From Treponema sp. (GTDB lineage: Bacteria; Spirochaetota; Spirochaetia; Treponematales; Treponemataceae), in NCBI GenBank assembly GCA_017449265.1, contig JAFSJW010000089.1, forward strand, positions 105,673 to 169,672: a stretch of DNA of 64,000 nucleotides, given 5' to 3'. Below the pieces are notes generated by a model, which was given only the letters and a program-made list of their open reading frames with translations, did not search any database and was not told where the DNA came from. A program made the position numbers and the translations under genes. Position 1 is the stretch's first letter; each line of letters begins with the position of its first letter. Below, piece after piece: positions 45,456-54,729 of this stretch.

Positions 45456-46799
45456 CTACATAAGTTCGTTCACAAGCTCTGCTTTTACCCAGCCCGAGCA
45501 ATCAACTGTTTCAATATAAAACCAATCAGAAGATTTTTCTATTATCTTAACGCGCAGTCCTGCGGGCACAAATCGTCCAGCTCCTTCGCCAAGCTCCTCA
45601 GGAATGACGCTGACGCTTCCTCCGTAAAAAATTCCGAACCGTTTTTCAAACTCAGATTCATAAACGAAAGACGCAAAAAGGGAAATAACAAAAAGAGAGA
45701 AAAAAAGCACTACCAGCTTTGCGTGCCGTCCGCTTAAAAAAAGCACGAACATAACAAGAAAAACTCCTGTTACGACGAACAGAAAATTCATAACCCAGAA
45801 ATTTTTCTCATTCTCGGAAATGCGGATTCCTATCATGCTCTCAAGATTTTTTCTTTTTACGACACTTTCAGAAAAAGAATGCGAAAGCGGAAAACTGTAT
45901 TTTTCGCGGTTTCTGAGCGCGCAAAGCTCATCGCACTCTTCCTTTAAATCAGGCTCTTCCAGAATCTTGGTCTGAACGGAACTTTTTTCAGATTCCGCTT
46001 CCGAAAAAACATACGGCTCGTAAAATCCGTCAAAAACATCCTCTTTTTTTTCAGAATCTTTTTTTCTTGCGGAAACATCGATTTCTTTTTTCTGGATGGA
46101 AACAGTCTTTCTGTTTCCGCTGTAAGAAACGGCGTCCATATACATTTCAGGGAACGCGTGCAAGCCAGCGTTCAAAGGCTTCCACTCAAATTTCGCAATC
46201 GGAACCGGCTCAGTTGAGAAAGCCCTTTTTTTTTCATCTTTTTTTGAAAAAAGCCTCTCTTTCTCAAAAAAAATCGAATCTTTAGGCAGCTTGAAGCTGA
46301 AATCAAGAATCTGCCCCGCATACTGGGCGTAAACTGTAAAGAAAATGCTCTCACCCGCAAAGAAACCATCATTTTTGTCAATAACAGCAAAAAGGCGCGG
46401 GCTTACAAGAGCCGGATTTTCGGTGACAGTTATTTTTCCGAACGGAATGTAATGAACCTTGAATCCGCGTTTTAAAAGAATCGGGGGAAGCTCAAAATTG
46501 CCTACGGAAGAAAAATAAAGCCAGAATCGGATTATAGTTCCGCCGTTCCCGTCGAATTCTTTCTTTGACGATATGAACCTTACATCCGTAGGAAGCTCCA
46601 AAAGCTCCGTCTGCAATTTATCAGGCTCAACATCAGGAACGGAAAGAACAAACTCGCTTTCGGAATGGACAAAAACATAATCCTCCGCGCTTCGTACAGA
46701 AAGCGAGCCGAAGTCAGTTTTTGCGGCTGCAAACGCCGGAAGAAAAAGAAAGAGAAAAAATAAACAAAATTTGCGGAAAAAGCTAATAATCAATTGCAT
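45456..46799 (-). CDS. BatD-like exported protein with C-terminal SH3-like domain
   Basis: 447 residues. Signal peptide (FCLFFLFLFLPAFAAA, cut near residue 26). The N-terminal half is beta-rich and BatD-like (SEFVLSVPDVEPDKL, GESIFFTVYAQYAG). One membrane helix lies at about 330-350 and another near 358-376. The last ~65 residues form an SH3-like module (FYGGSVSVIPEELGEGAGRFV..., SSDWFYIETVDCSGWVKAEL). Bat proteins are linked to oxygen or stress tolerance in spirochaetes and Bacteroidetes, with unclear biochemistry. Its start overlaps the batB stop by 17 bases, so it belongs to the operon. Confidence 0.75.
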   Translation of the reverse strand: MQLIISFFRKFCLFFLFLFLPAFAAAKTDFGSLSVRSAEDYVFVHSESEFVLSVPDVEPDKLQTELLELPTDVRFISSKKEFDGNGGTIIRFWLYFSSVGNFELPPILLKRGFKVHYIPFGKITVTENPALVSPRLFAVIDKNDGFFAGESIFFTVYAQYAGQILDFSFKLPKDSIFFEKERLFSKKDEKKRAFSTEPVPIAKFEWKPLNAGLHAFPEMYMDAVSYSGNRKTVSIQKKEIDVSARKKDSEKKEDVFDGFYEPYVFSEAESEKSSVQTKILEEPDLKEECDELCALRNREKYSFPLSHSFSESVVKRKNLESMIGIRISENEKNFWVMNFLFVVTGVFLVMFVLFLSGRHAKLVVLFFSLFVISLFASFVYESEFEKRFGIFYGGSVSVIPEELGEGAGRFVPAGLRVKIIEKSSDWFYIETVDCSGWVKAELVNELM

Positions 46800-48366
46800 C
46801 GGTTGTATCCTCGTTAGATGAAAGCCTTCGCCACTGGTTCGACTCCTGATTCCTGATTAAAGTAAAAATCTCTTTTTGCAGCCCGGACTCATCATCGCTT
46901 TGCATGACTTCTTTCATCTCCTGCTCTCCGGAACTCTGTTTTTTTGCGGCAAGCTCCCTTGAGCACAGCTCAAGATTTATTTTCGCGCTAGTATTCGAGC
47001 CATCGGAAAGAACCGCAAGCTTAAAACTCTCAATAGCCATCGGAAAATCCCCACGCCGGACGAAAATTATTCCCCTGTTGTAGAACACCGCCCCCTTAAG
47101 CTTTCCGTCAAGTTCTGAGTCCAAAAGAAGATTCAGCTTTTCCATAGCCTTGTCGTACTCGCCCAAAGCCATGTAGTTGGCAGAAAGACCAAAAATACCG
47201 TAGCTCACGGCAAGTTTGTCGTCCTTGAATTTTGGGGAAGTCGTTATGTTCAGGAAAGCTCCCGTGGACTCGCGGAATTTTTCCCGCTTGAAATCAGAAG
47301 TTGCGCTGAACACGGCGGTTTTTTCACTACATGAAGAAAAAAGCAGCACAAGAAGAACCGAAGAAACGGCATAATACTGGCGCAGCTTTGAAAAATCAAT
47401 CTCGGACAAAATCAGTGCGATTACTGCAATCATAAGCAGGAAAACATGTCTTCGGATAGATTTTGTTTCGTATGTGATGATTTCGGACTTTGAGTCCTCA
47501 AGCGAAGAAAGAAGCCGTGCAAGTGAGTTTTTTTGGGATGCATCGAAAAAATAAGCCTTTGCCCCGAGAATATTGTTTGAGTTGAACTCATCGCAGAGCG
47601 TCATAAGTTTTTCCTTTCGCAAAAAAGTAGTAACAGGCTTTCCGTCGCCGGAGACAATCTCAGCTCCGCCCTCGCTCCCGAACCCTATGAAATAAACAGG
47701 AACGCGCAGCTTAAGGCTTTCTTCAAGAGCACCTTCAAGAAGCCCGTCCGTTTCATCTCCGTCAGTAAAAACAAAAATGAACGCATTCCTTGCTGACTTT
47801 TTTGGAAAAGATGATATTGCGGCGCGAATGCCCCTTGCAAGGGACGAGCCTTTTGAGGTCATAATCTTAGGAGAAAGCGATGACACAAGCGATTCTACGG
47901 AGAAATAATCTTCTGTAAGCGGCAATGCTACGAATCCGTCCCCCTTGGCAAGAACAACGGAAACAGCCTCTCCCCGAAAACTTGAAAGAAGGCTTCCTGC
48001 GAATCTCTTCGCATGGTCAAGGCGCGTCATTGCCATGCCCTCGGAGCGCATAGAATCGTTAGCCAGCATAGAATACGATATATCAAAAACAAAAGACACG
48101 GCGTTTCCGTTTTTCTGAACAGGAACATTCTCCACCCCGAAAGAAATGCCAGAAAGCGCGAGAACAGAAAAAATATACGCCACGCTCCTCAATGATATTT
48201 TTGTGTACGCAGCCCTGATTGCACGAGAAACGACATGATTTTTGTCCGACTTGTAAACGCCGGAGATTCTTTTCCTGAAAAAGCGGAATTTCAGTACGAA
48301 GAATATCCATATCGGTATCAAAACAAGAAGAAGCAAAAGGATTTTTGGGTTGTCAACGCTAAACAT
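46783..48366 (-). CDS. batB: BatB-like VWA protein fused to a TPR (BatC-like) region
   Basis: 527 residues. Two N-terminal helices flank a signal-like region, then a von Willebrand A domain (about 70-280) with a MIDAS motif FVFDISYSM (DxSxS) and VFTDGDETDG. A helix follows near 300-320 and another near 325-340 with a lipobox-like FSSCSE. The C-terminal part (about 345-500) has TPR repeats (YMALGEYDKAMEKLNLLL, FVRRGDFPMAIESFK). BatB and BatC are separate proteins in many species; here they appear fused. The ATG at 48366 (MFSVDNP) has GGAG 8 bases upstream and overlaps the batA stop (TGATG). Confidence 0.85.
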   Translation of the reverse strand: MFSVDNPKILLLLLVLIPIWIFFVLKFRFFRKRISGVYKSDKNHVVSRAIRAAYTKISLRSVAYIFSVLALSGISFGVENVPVQKNGNAVSFVFDISYSMLANDSMRSEGMAMTRLDHAKRFAGSLLSSFRGEAVSVVLAKGDGFVALPLTEDYFSVESLVSSLSPKIMTSKGSSLARGIRAAISSFPKKSARNAFIFVFTDGDETDGLLEGALEESLKLRVPVYFIGFGSEGGAEIVSGDGKPVTTFLRKEKLMTLCDEFNSNNILGAKAYFFDASQKNSLARLLSSLEDSKSEIITYETKSIRRHVFLLMIAVIALILSEIDFSKLRQYYAVSSVLLVLLFSSCSEKTAVFSATSDFKREKFRESTGAFLNITTSPKFKDDKLAVSYGIFGLSANYMALGEYDKAMEKLNLLLDSELDGKLKGAVFYNRGIIFVRRGDFPMAIESFKLAVLSDGSNTSAKINLELCSRELAAKKQSSGEQEMKEVMQSDDESGLQKEIFTLIRNQESNQWRRLSSNEDTTDAIDY

Positions 48367-49397
48367 CAGAAAATCTCCTTTAATATGAGCCGTTTGAAAA
48401 CCCACGACACAAGGAACGCAATGAAAGAATAGAACAAAAACTTTTTGAAATAAAGGATGTCTATCATGCGGAGATAGAAAGATTGGGCAACATCTTCTTT
48501 TTTTGAGATTAAAGCAAGATTTTCCAGCACGGAAGAAAAATTCTCAAGGGAAAAATACTGTCCGCCCGAAAAAAGCGCGATTTTCTCAAGTTCAGAAGAG
48601 TCAAACTCAGATTCATAAAAGCCCGAAATGATTTTTCCAGTCTCAGCGTCCACATATTCAATAGGAACAGTTCCCCGGCTTCCGATTCCAATCACATACA
48701 GCGTGATTCCGTTCTGCTTCGCAAGCTCGGCCGCCGTTTCCGGATGAACTGAGCCTGCGTTGTTCTCTCCGTCCGTAATCAGAATTATTGCTTTTCTTAC
48801 GGCGGCGGACGAATACAGATGGAAAACGGCAGAGCTGAGTCCTGTCCCTATGGCGGTTCCGTCCCCGAATTCACCGATTGAAACAGAATCAAGCTGTTTG
48901 TAGAAAAAATCAAAATCATCAGTCGGCGGAACAAGAATCGCCGCCTCCCTTGCCATAGCCACAAGTCCGTATGTCATTCCGTCTGACTCCGAAACGAGCG
49001 TTTTTATTCCTTGTTTTGCAGCATCAAAACGCGTTATCATCTCGGTTTTAAGTCCGCTCACGACGGAAATATCTTTGGCTGCCATTGACGGGCTTGTATC
49101 AAGGACGAAAAGTATCTCAGTCCCTTTCGTAGTATAGATTTTTTCCTGATTGTGCATCACAGGATCCGCAAGGGCAAAAATAAGCAGGACAAAACCGACG
49201 CATCCAAAGACTTCTGCGACATACAAAATCAGCTTGTAAAAACGGAACTTTCCGTAAGGCCAGTCCTCTTCTCCGCCATTCCAGTCATACAATGCGAGCG
49301 GAAAAGACGGTTTTCGGAAAAACCCCGTTTTCTTTAGCGCGAAATAGAGCGGAACAAGGACGAGCAGAAAAAAAGCATATGGATTGTTGAAAATCAT
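48366..49397 (-). CDS. batA: BatA-like VWA membrane protein
   Basis: 343 residues. Two N-terminal hydrophobic segments (about 5-20 and 55-77), a VWA domain (about 85-290) with the MIDAS motif FVLDTSPSMAAKD and IILITDGENNAGSVHPE, and a C-terminal helix (about 318-338). The VWA domain should face the periplasm and bind divalent metal. It overlaps its upstream neighbour by four bases (49394-49397) and its downstream neighbour by one, so the Bat proteins are made together, probably as a membrane complex. Confidence 0.87.
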   Translation of the reverse strand: MIFNNPYAFFLLVLVPLYFALKKTGFFRKPSFPLALYDWNGGEEDWPYGKFRFYKLILYVAEVFGCVGFVLLIFALADPVMHNQEKIYTTKGTEILFVLDTSPSMAAKDISVVSGLKTEMITRFDAAKQGIKTLVSESDGMTYGLVAMAREAAILVPPTDDFDFFYKQLDSVSIGEFGDGTAIGTGLSSAVFHLYSSAAVRKAIILITDGENNAGSVHPETAAELAKQNGITLYVIGIGSRGTVPIEYVDAETGKIISGFYESEFDSSELEKIALFSGGQYFSLENFSSVLENLALISKKEDVAQSFYLRMIDILYFKKFLFYSFIAFLVSWVFKRLILKEIF

Positions 49398-50350
49398 ACG
49401 CCCTCCCCAACGATTTTTATAAGGTTGTCAACCGTTGTCTCTCGCTCGCCAGGAAAAAATTCCCCGGGCGCAAAACGGATGAAGTCCGTTCTAACGAAGA
49501 ACTCCTCCGTGTACTCAAGTCCATCTGGAATCTCATAGTTGAAAATATCTTTTATTTTTGCTGATATTTCTGATGTAGTCAGCGACCTAAAATCTTGCGA
49601 AAAATGGTTAGTAAGATAATCCCTGAAAATTTTCTGTAGATTCAAAGCAAAATCCGTGTCTTTCTTTATTTTTGAGGATGACTTTTTCAGCTTAAGAAGT
49701 TTTTTCATAGTCTTTCTGGAAACTTTCCTCATTGAGCAAAGAAACAAAAATTCAGAAAGTTTTGTTTTTATAGAAGGAATGTTCGCAATCGCAACCACGA
49801 GAGTTCCGAACAGGAGCATGAACACAATCGAAATTATAACGATGAGGAACACTGTCCCCGGAATCAAAAGCGGCGGTGACGGCGGCAAAAAAGAGTGCGC
49901 GCCATTTTTTTCCGCAACAGAAAGGACTTCAATCGGAGAAAGCTCCATGTAAAAATAAGCGTCCGACTTAACGCCTCCTGCCGAATACGAAATCAGCGAG
50001 CATAAGTCAAAGTATGGGAAACTTATTTTCCCGCGCACCCACGGAACAATGTTCATCAGAAACACATATTCATTTCCGTTGTTCTCGATATATGCGTCAA
50101 CAACAGTGAATTTGTCTTTTTGGGCAAGGAAAACAGGATAGTCCGCAGAAAGCGCCATTCTGCTCTTTTTCTCGGAACTTCCCATAAGGTTAAGTTCGGA
50201 ATGAAAAGAGTAACGCACCTCAACGCTGTCCCCGATGTAGACTGTAACAGGAAAAACCGACTGGAACGCCCCTGAGTCATTCACCTGGGAAACGGCACGG
50301 AATGGGAGAAAAATCAAAACCGCAAGAAAAAAGAACACTTTACATTTCAT
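49394..50350 (-). CDS. Exported/membrane protein of the bat operon, unknown function
   Basis: 318 residues. Signal peptide (FFFLAVLIFLPFRAVS), then a beta-rich domain (about 25-150), one membrane helix (about 163-188) and a basic cytoplasmic region. The C-terminal part (DFALNLQKIFRDYLTNHF..., then TTSEISAKI) resembles the DUF4381-like or BatE-neighbour proteins found between DUF58 and VWA genes. Four-base overlaps on both sides tie it to the DUF58 and batA genes. The name BatE is not used because the TPRs that define it are in the batB product here. Confidence 0.65.
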   Translation of the reverse strand: MKCKVFFFLAVLIFLPFRAVSQVNDSGAFQSVFPVTVYIGDSVEVRYSFHSELNLMGSSEKKSRMALSADYPVFLAQKDKFTVVDAYIENNGNEYVFLMNIVPWVRGKISFPYFDLCSLISYSAGGVKSDAYFYMELSPIEVLSVAEKNGAHSFLPPSPPLLIPGTVFLIVIISIVFMLLFGTLVVAIANIPSIKTKLSEFLFLCSMRKVSRKTMKKLLKLKKSSSKIKKDTDFALNLQKIFRDYLTNHFSQDFRSLTTSEISAKIKDIFNYEIPDGLEYTEEFFVRTDFIRFAPGEFFPGERETTVDNLIKIVGEGV

Positions 50351-51213
50351 CGTTTTCTCTGCTCAAAAAATCTTGAAAGGACAAGAAGAATATCGTCCTT
50401 TGTGTTTATGGAAAGCGGAAAAGCCCCGTGCTTCAAGCAAAAGTTCTTCCAGTCGTCCGTTCCGGCTCGGTTTTTCTCGAACCAAAACCGTCTGAACGAT
50501 TTTGCGAATGTGGGTATTTTCTCGATTTTTTCGCTTTCGCTGTCAATGAAATTCAAAAAACCAAGGTCAGGAAGTTCCGAATCGCAGTCGTCAACAATGC
50601 GGATAGCCACAACATCATTTTTATGCGACAAGAAAGCAAGCTCTTTCTTCCATTTTGCAGTCCTGAAGTCCGAAATAACGAATACAAGAGACCTTTTTTT
50701 CAGAAGATTGGCAGCTCCCTTGAGCGCGCTGTCAAGGACAGAGCCTTTTACGCACGAATTCTCTCCGTCCTCCAAAGAAAGTATCTTTGACAGTATTGCG
50801 CCGGCAGTTTCGCCAGATGCTTTCGGAGAGAACGAATATTTTATTTCGCCGTCAAAAAACACAGCTCCGATTGACGCAGAATTCCTTTTTGCGGCAAAAA
50901 GAAGAAGCATTGCGGCCTCGCTCATGGCAGGAATTTTCGCGCTCATCGACAGTGAGCAGTCAAGGACGAAGAAAACATTAAGCTCCCTGTCCTCCTCATA
51001 TTGCTTGACGAAAGCGCGACCCATGCGCGCCGAGACATTCCAGTCGATTGAGCGCACATTGTCGCCTGGCAGGTACTCGCGCACATCGCTGAATTCGATT
51101 CCCTGACCTGTCCTGAGCGAACGGAAATTTCCGCTTCTCATGTTCTGGGCAAGAACGACAGAATCAAACTGAAGTAGCCTTGATTTTCTGCTTAGATTCT
51201 CAGCATTCATCAT
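50347..51213 (-). CDS. DUF58 (VWA-like) protein of the MoxR-Bat operon
   Basis: 288 residues. The defining DUF58 sequence is intact: GIEFSDVREYLPGDNVRSIDW, then NVSARMGRAFVKQYEED, then a VWA-like strand FFVLDCSLSMSA. No signal peptide; cytoplasmic. In MoxR operons DUF58 proteins are thought to be clients or partners of the MoxR AAA+ ATPase, guiding metal or complex assembly. It follows moxR after a 126-bp gap that holds a hairpin repeat. Its start is the second of two adjacent Met codons or the first; both fit. Confidence 0.88.
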   Translation of the reverse strand: MMNAENLSRKSRLLQFDSVVLAQNMRSGNFRSLRTGQGIEFSDVREYLPGDNVRSIDWNVSARMGRAFVKQYEEDRELNVFFVLDCSLSMSAKIPAMSEAAMLLLFAAKRNSASIGAVFFDGEIKYSFSPKASGETAGAILSKILSLEDGENSCVKGSVLDSALKGAANLLKKRSLVFVISDFRTAKWKKELAFLSHKNDVVAIRIVDDCDSELPDLGFLNFIDSESEKIEKIPTFAKSFRRFWFEKNRAGTDDWKNFCLKHGAFPLSINTKDDILLVLSRFFEQRKR

Positions 51214-51286
51214 ATTCTAACGGGCAGTTCTAAAACCTCATGTTTTGCCGCTGCCATAATTGCTGCGAAAAGATGCAGCAACACTT

Positions 51287-51326
51287 TTATTGGTGATAAT
51301 CCCTAAAAACTGAAATTCTTAGGGAT
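51287..51326 (-). repeat. Hairpin element with conserved tail, copy B (between moxR and DUF58)
   Basis: On the minus strand ATCCCTAA (51326-51319)/TTAGGGAT (51306-51299) closes a loop with the same core as the element at 27850, followed by the same tail TATCACCAATAA. The stem bases differ from that copy but still pair. Confidence 0.7.
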
Positions 51327-51339
51327 TTCCTAATTTCTT

Positions 51340-52347
51340 TTACGGAATAGGAACGAAACTAAGGATTCTTTCTATAAGCTCATCGCTCGTAATTCCGTCC
51401 GCGCTGGCCTCATATGACAGAACGATTCTGTGACGCAGCGCAGGTTTTGAGACCGCCTTTACATCTTCCGGAAGAACAAAATCCCTGCCGCCAAAAAGGG
51501 CATGTGCTTTGGCGCATTTGAGCATGGCAATTCCAGCCCTCGGTGACGCGCCGAACTGAATGTACTTCATAAAACCCGAGTTCCTTGAGAAGACCTCGGA
51601 TTTTGCACCTGCCTTTTTATCAGACTGAGCGGACGGACGAGTAGCGTTGACGATTGACACAATGTACTCAACGATTTTATCCGCACATTTTACAGAATCG
51701 ACGGCAAGCTGAATTTCGCGGATTTTTTCCCCGCTCAGAATTTGACTGACAGGAAAAAGCTCTGCTTTTCCGCATGACTTAACGATTGCGACTTCTTCCT
51801 GAGGGCTTGGGTAATCGACGAGTATCTTAAGAAGGAACCTGTCAAGCTCCGCTTCGGGAAGATTATATGTTCCCTCCTGCTCGATAGGGTTCTGCGTGGC
51901 AAGAACAAGAAAAGGCTCGGGGAGTGCGTACGACTCCGAGCCAATAGTCACCTGCCTTTCTGCCATTGCCTCAAGAAGGGCAGACTGGACTTTAGCAGGC
52001 GAACGGTTTATTTCGTCGGCAAGAACAACATTCGTAAAGACAGGACCTTTCCGCACGGAGAATTTTCCTGAAAGATGCTCATAGATAAGAGTTCCGCTCA
52101 CATCGGCAGGCAAGAGGTCCGGCGTAAACTGGATTCGCTTGAAATCAAGTCCCGAAATTTCGGCGAAAGTCTTGACGGCAAGCGTTTTTGCAAGACCGGG
52201 GACTCCTTCAAGAAGAACATGCCCACCGCATACGACGGCCATCAAGATTCCCTCTACTACGGATTCCTGCCCTACAACGCGCCGTGAAATCTCATGTTTT
52301 ATTGTATCTACGGTATTTTTTATTTCCTTATAATTTATATCAGACAT
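51340..52347 (-). CDS. moxR: MoxR-family AAA+ ATPase
   Basis: 335 residues, standard MoxR size. Walker A is GVPGLAKT (about 46-53), Walker B is VLADEINRSPAKVQSAL (DEIN), sensor 1 is LATQNPIEQEGTYNLPE, and sensor 2 region contains GASPRAG. MoxR proteins act as chaperones that mature protein complexes together with VWA partners. This is the first gene of the moxR-DUF58-batA-batB-batD run on the minus strand. Its transcript is likely to continue downstream past the hairpin at 51.3 kb. Confidence 0.92.
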   Translation of the reverse strand: MSDINYKEIKNTVDTIKHEISRRVVGQESVVEGILMAVVCGGHVLLEGVPGLAKTLAVKTFAEISGLDFKRIQFTPDLLPADVSGTLIYEHLSGKFSVRKGPVFTNVVLADEINRSPAKVQSALLEAMAERQVTIGSESYALPEPFLVLATQNPIEQEGTYNLPEAELDRFLLKILVDYPSPQEEVAIVKSCGKAELFPVSQILSGEKIREIQLAVDSVKCADKIVEYIVSIVNATRPSAQSDKKAGAKSEVFSRNSGFMKYIQFGASPRAGIAMLKCAKAHALFGGRDFVLPEDVKAVSKPALRHRIVLSYEASADGITSDELIERILSFVPIP

Positions 52348-52383
52348 ATTATATGAAAATATAGTCGTTTTTACAAATTATGT

Positions 52384-52860
52384 CTAGTTATGTGCGGCGC
52401 AAGAAACAGAGGCTTTTCCCAGCTTAACCGACCCGCCCTTGCTTCTGAGCATTTCGTCAAGCGTTCTCCAGCCAAGAACGGCGCATTTGACCCTGGCAGG
52501 CATATGGCTCACATCCTGGAGCGCGCCGGCCTCATCAAGCTCCTCAATTTCCTGCTCGGAAGCACCGCCTTTTATCATTCGCATAAAAATATCGCAAAGC
52601 CTGAGAGCGTCCTGGGATTCTCTGCCAATCACAAGGTCAAGCATCATGTCAACGCTAGCCTGGCTTATGGCGCACCCTGAGCCTGTGTAAGAGCCGTCAG
52701 TCACTTTCCCGTCCTCAATCCGAAGGTAAAGAGTAATGTTGTCACCGCAACTCGGGTTTATTCCGTTAAGTTCAATAGTCGCACCTTCCATTGCCGTCTT
52801 GTGGGCCGGGTTTACATTGTGTTCGTTCAATATTTCCCTGTAAAGTTCTTTTACTTCCAT
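52384..52860 (-). CDS. sufU: SufU/NifU-like iron-sulfur assembly protein
   Basis: 158 residues. The three conserved Cys are present in NPSCGDNITLYL, GSGCAISQASVDMM and RVKCAVLGWRTL, together with the Asp of the SCGD motif, as in the zinc-bound SufU that receives sulfur from SufS. The SufU-specific insertion (about residues 95-115) is present. SufS is encoded about 11 kb away (40.3 kb), so the pair is split. It lies upstream of moxR on the same strand with a 37-bp gap. Confidence 0.9.
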   Translation of the reverse strand: MEVKELYREILNEHNVNPAHKTAMEGATIELNGINPSCGDNITLYLRIEDGKVTDGSYTGSGCAISQASVDMMLDLVIGRESQDALRLCDIFMRMIKGGASEQEIEELDEAGALQDVSHMPARVKCAVLGWRTLDEMLRSKGGSVKLGKASVSCAAHN

Positions 52861-52989
52861 AATAACTGTTTCCTCACTGATTTTATCATTGTATCATTAT
52901 GAACCATGTTCGGAAACGGATTTGACGCAAGTTTTTTTATCAGGAAAGTTTAAAATATCGCAAAAACATTGTAGAATAAAATAGGTTTG

Positions 52990-53020
52990 TCCGAAAAATG
53001 AGAAAACTTATTTTTCAGGA
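52990..53020. repeat. Hairpin in the leader region of the small exported protein
   Basis: TCCGAAAAAT (52990-52999) pairs with ATTTTTCAGGA (53010-53020) with one bulge. It lies about 40 bases before the start codon. Confidence 0.4.
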
Positions 53021-53057
53021 TAAGTCTATTGAATCTGAAAAAAACTTGGAGGAAATA

Positions 53058-53336
53058 ATGAAATTCCTAAAATCATCAGCATTGATTTTCTTTTCGATTT
53101 TTATGATTGCAACCTTCCCGCTTTCGGCAAAGTCAAAAAACTCGGCTGAAAAAACAGAGAATCAGGCAAAAAGCTCATCGGAAAATGCAAAAGATGAGTT
53201 CAAGGAAGCAGGAAAAGCCGTAGGAAACGCAGGAAAAGAAGTCGGACAAGCCGCAAAAGGAGTCGGCAAAGAAATCGGTTCAGCGGCGAAATCTTTCGGA
53301 AAAGGCGTGAAAGAAGCTTTTAAAGGAAAAGATTAA
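53058..53336 (+). CDS. Small exported amphipathic-repeat protein
   Basis: 92 residues. Signal peptide (LKSSALIFFSIFMIATFPLSA, cut near residue 24), then a charged helix and short Gly/Lys repeats (KAVGNAGKEVGQAAKGVGKEIGSAAKSFGKGVKEAFKGKD region) with a period of about seven to eleven residues. This is typical of amphipathic membrane-binding or periplasmic stress proteins, but no family can be named. The ATG at 53058 has TTGGAGG eight bases upstream; an in-frame ATG 60 bases earlier has none. It is a single-gene unit upstream of purD. Confidence 0.75.
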   Translation: MKFLKSSALIFFSIFMIATFPLSAKSKNSAEKTENQAKSSSENAKDEFKEAGKAVGNAGKEVGQAAKGVGKEIGSAAKSFGKGVKEAFKGKD

Positions 53337-53389
53337 ACGACGCTTCAAAAATCCTTGAAACTAAGTCCTTAGGCATTTAGAATATAAGA

Positions 53390-54712
53390 ATGAAAGTTAT
53401 AGTTGCAGGTTCAGGCGGACGCGAGCACGCCATTTCTTACAGGCTCGCGCTAAGTTCAAAAGTTGACGAGGTAATCTGCGTCCCCGGAAACGGTGGCACG
53501 GAATTTGAGGCAAAATGCAGGAACATTGAGCCAGAAAGTGGCGTTCCGTTCATCGAATCGTTCGTAAAAATCGCAAAGGCAGAAAAGGCTGATTTTGCCG
53601 TTATAGGCCCTGAAGATCCGCTTGCGGACGGAATAGCCGATGCCCTCTGGAACGAGAACATTCCTACGGTTGGTCCTAAATCTAAAGGGGCCGCCCTTGA
53701 GGCAAGCAAAGACCTCTCGAAAGTCTTTATGAAAAAATATGGCGTTGCGTGCGCAGATTCGGCCACATTCACGGAAAAAGACAAAGCAATAGCTTATGTT
53801 AAGGAAAAAGGTGCGCCAATCGTCATAAAGGCGGACGGTCTTGCGGCAGGAAAAGGCGTTGTAGTCGCAAAAACTCTTGACGAAGCCCTGAAAGCCGTGG
53901 ACGAGCTTATGAGCGGAAGCGCAGTCGGTGATGCAGGAAAAAAGCTCGTAATAGAAGAATATCTTCAAGGCGTTGAGATTTCCGTACTCGCTGCCGTAAG
54001 CGTGAATCCTGAAAAGCCGGAGGCAGCGTGCATAAAGCCGTTCCTTCCTGCACGCGACCACAAAAGGCTTCTTGACGGCGCAAAAGGTCCTAACACGGGC
54101 GGAATGGGCGCAGTATGCCCGCTTTCCGATGTTACGGGCGAAACAATGCGACAGTTCGACGAACGAATCTTAAAGCCAACGCTCAAAGGGCTTATTGAGG
54201 AAAAAATCGATTACAGAGGATTCATTTTCTTCGGTCTTATGATAACGAAAGACGGCCCTAAAGCTCTTGAGTACAATGTCCGTCTCGGAGACCCTGAGAC
54301 ACAGGCTGTTCTTCCGCTCATGGATTTTGATTTTGCCGATTTGTGTAAGTCAATCACGGACGGAACATTAAGTTCGTTCGAGCTAAAATGGAAAGAAGGC
54401 TTCCAAGTTGCCCCTGTAATCGTGTCGGGCGGCTACCCGCTCAAGTACGCAAAAGGAAAAGCAATAAAATTCGATGAGGGGAAAATCTCCGCGTCAAAGG
54501 CAAAAGTTTTCATCGCAGGAGCTGTAAAAGACAAATCCAGCACGGACAAAACTTTGGTCACAAGCGGCGGAAGGGTTCTTGCCTGCTCTTGCTTCGGGCG
54601 CACGTTCGACGAAGCGTGGAAAGCGGCCTACGATGCGATTTCTGGAATCACTTTTGACGGAGCGTTCTACAGAAAAGACATCGGTCTTCCTGGTGCCGCC
54701 GAGTCGAACTGA
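53390..54712 (+). CDS. purD: Phosphoribosylamine--glycine ligase (GAR synthetase)
   Basis: 440 residues. Second step of purine synthesis: joins glycine to phosphoribosylamine with ATP; ATP-grasp fold. N-terminal MKVIVAGSGGREHAI, PEDPLADGIADAL, the ATP-grasp loop IVIKADGLAAGKGVV, then GPNTGGMGAVCP, and the metal-binding EYNVRLGDPETQ are all present. The length is normal. It is likely co-transcribed with the cytidylate-kinase-like gene that begins 18 bp after its stop; no other purine genes are near. Confidence 0.95.
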   Translation: MKVIVAGSGGREHAISYRLALSSKVDEVICVPGNGGTEFEAKCRNIEPESGVPFIESFVKIAKAEKADFAVIGPEDPLADGIADALWNENIPTVGPKSKGAALEASKDLSKVFMKKYGVACADSATFTEKDKAIAYVKEKGAPIVIKADGLAAGKGVVVAKTLDEALKAVDELMSGSAVGDAGKKLVIEEYLQGVEISVLAAVSVNPEKPEAACIKPFLPARDHKRLLDGAKGPNTGGMGAVCPLSDVTGETMRQFDERILKPTLKGLIEEKIDYRGFIFFGLMITKDGPKALEYNVRLGDPETQAVLPLMDFDFADLCKSITDGTLSSFELKWKEGFQVAPVIVSGGYPLKYAKGKAIKFDEGKISASKAKVFIAGAVKDKSSTDKTLVTSGGRVLACSCFGRTFDEAWKAAYDAISGITFDGAFYRKDIGLPGAAESN

Positions 54713-54729
54713 GCGAATTGGGGGAAGAT

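Noticed and set aside
53058..53336. Small Gly/Lys-repeat protein as a bacteriocin precursor
   Set aside because: It has a Sec-type signal peptide rather than a double-Gly leader and lies 30 kb from the exporter.
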